NCBI GenBank assembly: GCA_016302005.1
Contig: JAEDOK010000105.1
Location: 1-5,815 of the forward strand
DNA length: 5,815 nt
Direction: 5' to 3'
Source of the DNA: Oscillospiraceae bacterium
GTDB taxonomy: Bacteria > Bacillota_A > Clostridia > Oscillospirales > Oscillospiraceae
The notes under the pieces were generated by a model. The model was given only the letters and a program-made list of their open reading frames with translations, was not told the DNA's origin and made no database searches. Shown piece by piece: positions 1 through 3,428 of this stretch. A program made the translations under genes and the position numbers. Position 1 is the first letter of the stretch; each line of letters opens with the position of its first letter.

Positions 1-1
1 A

Positions 2-28
2 CCACGTCGCTTCGCTCCTCGCAATGAC
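2..28 (-). repeat. Partial GTCATTGCGAG-type interspersed repeat at the window edge
   Basis: Read on the minus strand, this begins GTCATTGCGAGGAGCG and runs to the CGTGG that precedes the GGCAATCT end of the family. The left end is cut by, or diverges at, the window start. It closely matches the unit at 3235-3267, differing by one base in the central part. This repeat family is scattered through the intergenic DNA of this window. No coding function is apparent. Confidence 0.7.
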
Positions 29-54
29 ACGTCGGGGACTTTTTCGACACGCTG

Positions 55-91
55 AACAGCTCGTGCCACCCCCCGGCACGAGCTGTTTCCC
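55..91 (+). terminator. Strong hairpin, possible terminator of an upstream plus-strand gene
   Basis: Positions 55-67 (AACAGCTCGTGCC) pair perfectly over 13 bp with 75-87, around a 7-nt loop of ACCCCCC. On the plus strand the stem is followed by TTTCCCTT, which is only a modest T-tract. It could terminate a gene lying left of the window. The absence of a long T-run means it may instead be just another palindromic repeat. Confidence 0.5.
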
Positions 92-96
92 TTCCA

Positions 97-176
97 CCCG
101 CCCTACATGGAGTTTCATTACAATGACACGACAGGCACCCCATCTGTCATTGTCATGAAACCCTTTGTAGGGTGGG
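97..176. repeat. Long imperfect inverted repeat
   Basis: The left arm, 97-128, is the imperfect reverse complement of 145-176. About 27 of 32 positions pair, with a further G-T wobble at 100/173, around a 16-nt loop. The outer ends are CCCGCCCTACA and TGTAGGGTGGG, and the inner ends are CAATGACA and TGTCATTG. The right arm also belongs to a dispersed direct repeat (145-207) that recurs at 2881-2943. The structure resembles a small non-autonomous palindromic element, but no target duplication was recognised. Confidence 0.6.
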
Positions 177-207
177 GACATGTCCTAAGCCGCGTGCAGG
201 AACTACC
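145..207 (+). repeat. 63-bp dispersed direct repeat, copy A
   Basis: This segment aligns without gaps with 2881-2943; by hand I count about 55 identical positions of 63. The core, TGTAGGGTGGGGACATGTCC followed by TAAGCCGCGTG, is almost unchanged between copies. Both copies lead into an AACTACC box. Two similar copies about 2.7 kb apart flank the phosphopantetheinyl transferase/TetR/methyltransferase segment. Confidence 0.75.
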
Positions 208-288
208 AAGTATGTACAGACTTGATCATGCCTACTGTCTGCCGCTTCGCGGACGAGCAAGCTTGTACACACTCGGTAGTTCCTGCAC
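194..288. repeat. Inverted repeat with 26-bp arms (GTGCAGGAACTACC box)
   Basis: Arm 194-219 starts GTGCAGGAACTACC and is the near-perfect reverse complement of 263-288 (three or fewer mismatches). The arms enclose about 43 nt that contain CTACTGTCTGCCGCTT. The same box order, GTGCAGGAACTACC then TACTGTCTGCCGCTT, recurs at about 3005-3060, so the inner part is also a dispersed repeat. No gene is apparent. Confidence 0.65.
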
Positions 289-289
289 A

Positions 290-385
290 AGATTGCCACG
301 CCTCGTTCCTCGGCTCGCAATGACAAATAGGGCAGCCTTTCCGTGTCATTGCGAGACCGGTGCGCACACCGGTCGTGGCAATCTC
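290..385. repeat. Head-to-head pair of GTCATTGCGAG repeat units
   Basis: A minus-oriented unit (290-324) and a plus-oriented unit (345-385) face each other across about 20 bp. The plus unit has GTCATTGCGA at one end and GGCAATCTC at the other. Its centre is a perfect 8-bp stem, GACCGGTG (355-362) with CACCGGTC (367-374), on a CGCA loop. Outside this, ATTGC (348-352) can pair with GCAAT (378-382). A pair of the same design lies at 3235-3327. Confidence 0.75.
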
Positions 386-485
386 ATGCGCACACCCCGA
401 AATAATACCGCACCCCTGTAGGGCGGATGGTTTTGGGGGAGAGCGTGAGCTTGCCGCGGGCATCCCCCTTCTTGCAATGACAATC

Positions 486-525
486 AAAAACCGATCTCCT
501 CCTGCGGTGCAGAGGGGATCGGTTT
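486..525 (-). terminator. Rho-independent terminator of the phosphopantetheinyl transferase gene
   Basis: Positions 488-500 pair with 513-525 over 13 bp with one G-T wobble. The stem continues inside through CTGC (502-505) with GCAG (509-512). Read on the minus strand, it lies about 30 nt past the stop codon of the gene ending at 557 and runs into TTTTTGATTG, a canonical hairpin plus T-tract. Confidence 0.85.
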
Positions 526-556
526 CGTTTGCAGGGAAATATATTTGGGTACAATG

Positions 557-1222
557 CTACCTTGTCTCCAGCAGACGGCAGCGTTCGGGCAGCTCCGCAG
601 CGTCGAGACGAATCAGCCTCTGCGGCTCTGCGGCGGTAACGGAAATGACAAAATCCTCCAGCACATGGCTTTGGCAGAAGCTGCCGTCCTCCAAAGCGCC
701 CTCCCTTACGGGAAAGCTTGGCATATCGTAGCAGATCCCTCTGCCCGTGTATTTTCCGTAGCTTTCCTTCCTCGTCCAAAGACGCGTAAAAAGCATATCC
801 GCATCGCCCGCTTTGACGGCGGAAAGCTCCTGCCGGGTCATGACCCGCTTTGCAAGCGCTTCCTTGAAGGGCACATAATGCTGAATGTCCACCCCCAAAG
901 CGCTGTCGGCAACGCCGCAGGCAACCCCTTTTTTGCAGTGGGAAAGATTAAAATGAATCCCCTGCATATCCGCAAGATAGGGCTTCCCCTCCGCCATGAC
1001 GGCAAGCCTCGGCATTCTGCGGCAGTCATATTCTAAATACAGCGCGACACGCAGCAGCACAAATGCCAACAGGGATTGCACGCGGTCGCTGCGAAAGCGG
1101 TATTGCTGCGCCCGCGCAAGCCGCTCCGAGGACACATAGGGCATAAGTGCGTCGATCTCTGCGTCCTGCATTTGTTCGATACGATCCATATAATAAACCA
1201 CGGCGAAGCTCCATTCTCGCAA
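557..1222 (-). CDS. Sfp-type 4'-phosphopantetheinyl transferase
   Basis: This 221-residue protein is predicted to move the 4'-phosphopantetheine arm of coenzyme A onto a conserved serine of a carrier protein, converting apo-ACP or an NRPS/PKS carrier domain to its active holo form in the cytoplasm. It carries the signature blocks in order: GKPYL (79-83), FNLSH (91-95), GVDIQ (110-114, metal-binding Asp112) and LWTRKES (148-154, catalytic Glu153) followed by Lys157 and GRG. The length fits the Sfp/Gsp class rather than the short AcpS class. One oddity is Gln114 where Bacillus Sfp has the acidic Glu109; family members vary here, so activity is still expected. I chose the TTG start at 1222 because GGAGG (1228-1232) sits 5 nt upstream; an ATG at 1187-1189 is the alternative but would remove 11 residues. 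No carrier protein or synthase gene is in the window, so the substrate is unknown. It has its own promoter and terminator and is divergent from the TetR gene. Confidence 0.92.
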   Translation of the reverse strand: MREWSFAVVYYMDRIEQMQDAEIDALMPYVSSERLARAQQYRFRSDRVQSLLAFVLLRVALYLEYDCRRMPRLAVMAEGKPYLADMQGIHFNLSHCKKGVACGVADSALGVDIQHYVPFKEALAKRVMTRQELSAVKAGDADMLFTRLWTRKESYGKYTGRGICYDMPSFPVREGALEDGSFCQSHVLEDFVISVTAAEPQRLIRLDAAELPERCRLLETR

Positions 1223-1227
1223 GGACG

Positions 1228-1232
1228 CCTCC
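1228..1232 (-). promoter_or_regulatory. Ribosome binding site supporting a TTG start
   Basis: Minus-strand GGAGG lies 5 nt before the TTG codon at 1220-1222. The first in-frame ATG (1187-1189) has no comparable site close upstream. This favours the TTG start for the phosphopantetheinyl transferase. Confidence 0.75.
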
Positions 1233-1251
1233 GTGCGTCCCCGTTTTGAGA

Positions 1252-1280
1252 ATTATAGCATGTAAAATTATAGCAGTCAA
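1252..1280 (-). promoter_or_regulatory. Sigma-A promoter of the phosphopantetheinyl transferase gene
   Basis: On the minus strand, TTGACT (1275-1280) is separated by exactly 17 bp from TATAAT (1252-1257). The TATAAT is preceded by TGC, an extended -10. A second TGCTATAATT lies 15 bp upstream (TATAAT at 1267-1272), making a direct repeat, but it has no matching -35. Transcription would start near 1245, leaving a short leader of about 20 nt. Confidence 0.85.
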
Positions 1281-1348
1281 CACAAACGCTGCCTCTCCGG
1301 AAAAGAACGGCAGCTTTCCCGACTGCTGCACTTTTTTCATGAACTCCC

Positions 1349-1377
1349 TTGACAAGTGACCGATTGGTAACTATAAT
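1349..1377 (+). promoter_or_regulatory. Consensus sigma-A promoter of the TetR-methyltransferase unit
   Basis: TTGACA (1349-1354) and TATAAT (1372-1377) are both perfect consensus hexamers with an ideal 17-bp spacer. Transcription should begin near 1384, about 38 nt ahead of the TetR start codon. Such a strong promoter is expected to need tight repression, which the overlying palindromes can explain. Confidence 0.92.
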
Positions 1378-1398
1378 AAAGTTACCGAACGGTCACTT
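1354..1398. promoter_or_regulatory. Twin TetR-type operator overlapping the promoter
   Basis: Positions 1354-1372 and 1380-1398 are a 19-bp inverted repeat (17 of 19 pair) with a 7-bp centre. Each arm is itself a palindrome: GTGACCGATTGGTAAC (1356-1371) and GTTACCGAACGGTCAC (1381-1396), each matching its own reverse complement at 12 of 16 positions. The ACCG/CGGT half-sites are typical of TetR-family operators. One site fills the -35/-10 spacer and the other covers the start-site region, with centres 25 bp apart. The inference is that the adjacent TetR protein binds here and represses its own operon; two dimers could bind. Confidence 0.85.
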
Positions 1399-1409
1399 TT
1401 TTGAAAAAC

Positions 1410-1415
1410 AGGAGG
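1410..1415 (+). promoter_or_regulatory. Ribosome binding site that decides the TetR start
   Basis: AGGAGG lies 6 nt before the ATG at 1422. An earlier in-frame TTG at 1401 lies upstream of this site and would lack one. The ATG at 1418 is out of frame and too close to the site. Confidence 0.85.
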
Positions 1416-1421
1416 CAATGC

Positions 1422-2027
1422 ATGGGTCAGGGTACAAAGGAACGGATCATGGAGGAGGCGCTGCGGCTTTTTGCGCAAAAGGGCTATGTTGCAGCCTCCA
1501 TGCAGGACATTGCCGCCCGCTTGGGCATCACAAAGGCGGCGCTGTATAAGCACTATGGGAGCAAACGCGAAATTCTCGACGCGATCCTTGCGAAAATGCG
1601 CCAAATGGATCTTGCAGAGGCGCAGGCGCACGAAATGCCGGAGGGCTTGGCGGAGGAGATGCCGGAGGCGTATTGCGGCATCTCGCCCGAAACCATCCGC
1701 GTGTATACGAAAGCCATGTTCCTGCACTGGACGCAGGACGCCTTTGCCGCCGCCTTTCGCCAAATGCTGACGCTGGAGCAGTACCGCGACGCGGAGATGG
1801 CGGCGCTGTACCGGATGTACCTTGCCGAAGGGCCTGTCGCGTATATGACAGACGTTTTCCGCCCCATGACGGATTCCGACGAAGCGGCGCGGCAGCTCGC
1901 CTTGGCGCTGTATGGGCCGATCTTCCTGCTCTACAGCATCTACGACGGCGCAGCGGACAAAGCCCCCGTCCTCGCGCAGGCAGACCGGCATTTGGAACGC
2001 TTCACGCAGTCCCTCCCCAAACCATAA
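1422..2027 (+). CDS. TetR/AcrR-family transcriptional regulator
   Basis: This 201-residue protein has the usual TetR length. The N-terminal DNA-binding domain (about 5-58) shows the family pattern: an amphipathic first helix ending FAQKGY (17-22), then SMQDIAARLGI and TKAALYKHYGSKREIL across the helix-turn-helix (about 26-52). The C-terminal part (about 85-200) is helical with no recognisable subfamily signature, as is normal for ligand-binding and dimerisation domains. It is first in a probable two-gene operon with the methyltransferase. It sits beneath a consensus promoter covered by two palindromes, so autorepression relieved by a small molecule is the likely role. The ligand is unknown. 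The ATG at 1422 is chosen over the TTG at 1401 because of the AGGAGG at 1410-1415. Confidence 0.93.
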   Translation: MGQGTKERIMEEALRLFAQKGYVAASMQDIAARLGITKAALYKHYGSKREILDAILAKMRQMDLAEAQAHEMPEGLAEEMPEAYCGISPETIRVYTKAMFLHWTQDAFAAAFRQMLTLEQYRDAEMAALYRMYLAEGPVAYMTDVFRPMTDSDEAARQLALALYGPIFLLYSIYDGAADKAPVLAQADRHLERFTQSLPKP

Positions 2028-2041
2028 CACGCGCCGTTTCG

Positions 2042-2062
2042 CTATTCACTATTCTCTATTCT
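2042..2062 (+). repeat. Heptameric CTATTCW tandem repeat in the TetR-methyltransferase gap
   Basis: Three consecutive 7-mers, CTATTCA, CTATTCT and CTATTCT, are followed by a degenerate fourth, CTAAATT (2063-2069). It lies between the TetR stop and the methyltransferase ribosome binding site. No hairpin or T-tract interrupts the gap, so read-through is expected. The A/T-rich, C-punctuated tract may simply keep the leader unstructured. Confidence 0.6.
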
Positions 2063-2070
2063 CTAAATTC

Positions 2071-2078
2071 AAAGGAGG
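2071..2078 (+). promoter_or_regulatory. Ribosome binding site of the methyltransferase gene
   Basis: AAAGGAGG lies 8 nt upstream of the ATG at 2087. It decides that start against the much longer open frame, which extends back to 1673 through the TetR gene in another frame. Confidence 0.85.
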
Positions 2079-2086
2079 AAACCCGA

Positions 2087-2803
2087 ATGAAATACATTCT
2101 CAGTCAAAAATACGACACCCCCGCACTCATGGCAAAGATCATGGGCCCGAACCCGATCAAGCTGACGGAGGAGCTGCTGCGGGAAAGCAGGATCCCCAAG
2201 GGCGCCGCCGTCTGCGACCTCGGCAGCGGACAGGGCTTGACCTCCGTCTTTATGGCGAAGGAATACGGCTACAAGGTCTATGCCGCCGACCTGTGGAGCG
2301 ACCCGGAGGAAAACCGCAGGTTTTTCCGCGAGATGGGTCTGACGGACGAGCAGATCGTCCCCGTCAAGGCAGACGCTGCGGCGCTTCCCTTTGCAGCCGA
2401 TTTTTTTGATGCCGTCGTTACCACCGACTCCTACAACTATTTCGGGCGCGACCCGGAATATCTGGACACCAAGCTGCTGCCCTTTGTCAGGCCCGGCGGC
2501 TACATCTACATTGCGATCCCCGGCATGAAGCAGGATTGCCATGACCGGCTGCCTGCCGAGCTGCTGCTGTCATGGACACCGGAGCAGCTTGACTATCTGC
2601 ATGATGTTGCCTATTGGACGGCTATGGTTCGCCAATGCAGGGGCGCGGAGATCGTCTCCGTCCGCGAGATGGAGTCCAACGAGGAGGTCTGGGCAGACTG
2701 GCTGCAGCAGGAAAACGAATACGCCGTCGGCGACCGCAAAGCCATGGAGGCAGACGGCGGCAAATATCTGAATTTCATTCAAATCGTTCTCCAAAAGCGC
2801 TGA
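2087..2803 (+). CDS. Class I SAM-dependent methyltransferase
   Basis: This 238-residue cytoplasmic protein is predicted to transfer a methyl group from S-adenosylmethionine. The Rossmann-fold landmarks appear in order: motif I, VCDLGSGQG (42-50); the acidic end of strand 2, AADLW (66-70, Asp68 likely contacting the SAM ribose); VKADAAALPF (93-102) for the adenine-side loop; FDAVVTTDSYNYFG (107-120) for strand 4; and the post-motif block FVRPGGYIYIAIPG (133-146). These fit the UbiE/Methyltransf_11-like group. The substrate cannot be told; the C-terminal region (about 147-238) that would hold the acceptor site has no signature I recognise. It follows the TetR gene by 59 bp on the same strand with no terminator between, so it is probably the regulated target of that repressor. 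Roles in small-molecule modification or resistance are possible but only inferred. Confidence 0.9.
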   Translation: MKYILSQKYDTPALMAKIMGPNPIKLTEELLRESRIPKGAAVCDLGSGQGLTSVFMAKEYGYKVYAADLWSDPEENRRFFREMGLTDEQIVPVKADAAALPFAADFFDAVVTTDSYNYFGRDPEYLDTKLLPFVRPGGYIYIAIPGMKQDCHDRLPAELLLSWTPEQLDYLHDVAYWTAMVRQCRGAEIVSVREMESNEEVWADWLQQENEYAVGDRKAMEADGGKYLNFIQIVLQKR

Positions 2804-2822
2804 CTCTCCCACAACACCGTAG

Positions 2823-2841
2823 GGGCGGCTATCAGCCGCCC
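2823..2841. repeat. GGGCGGCT-ATC-AGCCGCCC palindrome
   Basis: A perfect 8-bp stem with a 3-nt loop lies 19 nt after the methyltransferase stop. It is GC-rich but has no following T-tract, so it is a poor intrinsic terminator, though it could protect the 3' end. A degenerate relative, GGCGGCTATCAGCAGCCCG, lies near 5726-5744, so this is probably a dispersed palindromic repeat. Confidence 0.65.
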
Positions 2842-2880
2842 GGTGCAGGCACTATCGACTGCGTCCAAGCTCCCTTCCCA

Positions 2881-2943
2881 TGTCATTTTCACAAACCCCC
2901 TTGTAGGGCGGGGACATGTCCTAAGCCGCGTGTAGAAACTACC
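2881..2943 (+). repeat. 63-bp dispersed direct repeat, copy B
   Basis: This is the counterpart of 145-207 in the same orientation, with about 55 of 63 positions identical. The shared core runs TGTAGGG, GGGGACATGTCC, TAAGCCGCGTG and ends AACTACC. In this copy the flanking arm that would make a large inverted repeat is absent, so the direct repeat is the conserved unit. Confidence 0.75.
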
Positions 2944-2968
2944 GACTGCGTATAAATCTTCCCTTCAT

Positions 2969-3004
2969 GTCATTGCGAGACCCCAACGGGGTCGTGGCAA
3001 TCTC
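2969..3004 (+). repeat. GTCATTGCGAG repeat unit with GACCCC/GGGGTC stem
   Basis: The ends match the family (GTCATTGCGA and GGCAATCTC). The centre is a 6-bp stem, GACCCC (2979-2984) with GGGGTC (2988-2993), on an AAC loop. The stem sequence differs from the units at 345-385 and 3287-3327 yet still pairs. It is followed by GTGCAGGAACTACCGACTG. Confidence 0.75.
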
Positions 3005-3084
3005 GTGCAGGAACTACCGACTGTATCCAAATTTGTTCGTCTGTACTGTCTGCCGCTTACGCGGTCGGCACGCCCAGTGGTCGT

Positions 3085-3120
3085 GCCCTACGAATATGGA
3101 ACGCACCCTCGCCGTAGGGC
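3085..3120. repeat. GCCCTACG / CGTAGGGC inverted repeat
   Basis: Positions 3085-3092 and 3113-3120 are perfect 8-bp reverse complements around a 20-nt loop. The TGCCCTACG and CGTAGGGCG words resemble the TGTAGGGCGG words in the other intergenic units. It is followed by GCACCCGCAAGGGG (3122-3135), a word that returns with extra tandem copies at 5774-5814. Confidence 0.55.
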
Positions 3121-3234
3121 GCGCACCCGCAAGGGGTATGCCGCATCCGTAGCGCTCCTTCGTCGCGAACGGCTGCGCTAACGACTCGGCGCACCGGTGC
3201 AGAAACCACCGACTGCGTACTAATCAACAGCCTA

Positions 3235-3327
3235 AGATTGCCACGTCGCTACGCTCCTCGCAATGACATCGTAGGCTCCCCTATTTGTCATTGCGAACCC
3301 AGTGCGCACACTGGGTGTGGCAATCTC
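3235..3327. repeat. Second head-to-head pair of GTCATTGCGAG repeat units
   Basis: A minus-oriented unit (3235-3267) faces a plus-oriented unit (3287-3327). The plus unit has an 8-bp stem, ACCCAGTG (3297-3304) with CACTGGGT (3309-3316), on the same CGCA loop as the unit at 345-385. The joining segment carries CTATTTGTCATTGCGA (3281-3296), which reappears as its exact reverse complement at 315-330 in the left pair. Confidence 0.75.
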
Positions 3328-3380
3328 GTGCAGGAACTACCGACTGCATACAAACCCATCTCTCACAATGACAGGGATAC

Positions 3381-3423
3381 AAAAAAAGATGACAAGGTGT
3401 TCCTCCCCTTGTCATCTTTTTTT
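3381..3423. terminator. Bidirectional rho-independent terminator
   Basis: Positions 3381-3397 and 3407-3423 are perfect 17-bp reverse complements with a 9-nt loop. The outer seven pairs are A-T, giving a T-tract on either strand after a GATGACAAGG core stem. It lies 5 bp past the channel gene stop on the minus strand and can also stop plus-strand transcription from the TetR-methyltransferase side. Confidence 0.93.
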
Positions 3424-3428
3424 GCATA

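Larger units (their letters stand above)
1..480. other. Gene-free repeat island (left)
   Basis: I see no credible gene in this stretch. Open frames here have no ribosome binding site, no recognisable domain, and run through repeats and palindromes. The content, in order, is a truncated repeat unit (2-28), a terminator-like hairpin (55-87), two large adjacent inverted repeats (97-176 and 194-288), an inverted-plus-direct pair of the GTCATTGCGAG element (290-385), and a GC-rich stretch with a weak GGGGGA/TCCCCC pairing (435-440 with 463-468) ending in another CTTGCAATGACA remnant near 471-482. Several of these units recur at 2881-3327. Confidence 0.75.
2804..3380. other. Gene-free repeat island (right of the methyltransferase)
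   Basis: No convincing gene is present. The stretch holds a GGGCGGCT hairpin (2823-2841), copy B of the 63-bp repeat (2881-2943), a GTCATTGCGAG unit (2969-3004), a GCCCTACG/CGTAGGGC inverted repeat (3085-3120), and a head-to-head repeat pair (3235-3327). The box AACTACCGACTG, or a close variant such as AACCACCGACTGCG, recurs at about 2938, 3012, 3205 and 3336 after repeat ends. Short open frames here span these repeats and lack ribosome binding sites. Confidence 0.75.

Noticed and set aside
107..421. Small open frames in the left repeat island on both strands
   Set aside because: They are built from repeat units and palindromes, lack ribosome binding sites, and resemble no protein I recognise.
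384..779. Minus-strand open frame covering the transferase 3' end and its terminator
   Set aside because: It reads straight through the strong terminator hairpin at 486-525 and overlaps the transferase in a different frame, so it is a shadow.
1310..1338. Possible plus-strand terminator (GCAGC/GCTGC stem followed by CACTTTTTT)
   Set aside because: The stem is only 5 bp with a 10-nt loop, and no plus-strand gene lies before it. It sits just before the TetR promoter and is probably chance.
1026..1355. Minus-strand 109-codon open frame between the transferase and TetR genes
   Set aside because: It overlaps the start of the transferase gene in another frame and crosses both promoters. It has no domain and no convincing translation start.
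1401..1421. TTG start for the TetR protein at 1401
   Set aside because: The AGGAGG at 1410-1415 would fall inside the coding region. The ATG at 1422 has ideal spacing and gives the usual TetR N-terminus.
1673..2086. Upstream in-frame extension of the methyltransferase, giving a 376-residue protein
   Set aside because: The extension runs through the TetR gene in another frame and is low-complexity arginine/alanine-rich. The AAAGGAGG at 2071-2078 clearly supports the ATG at 2087.
290..3327. CRISPR array
   Set aside because: The repeats are palindromic, vary in orientation and spacing, and are not separated by uniform unique spacers. No cas gene is present.
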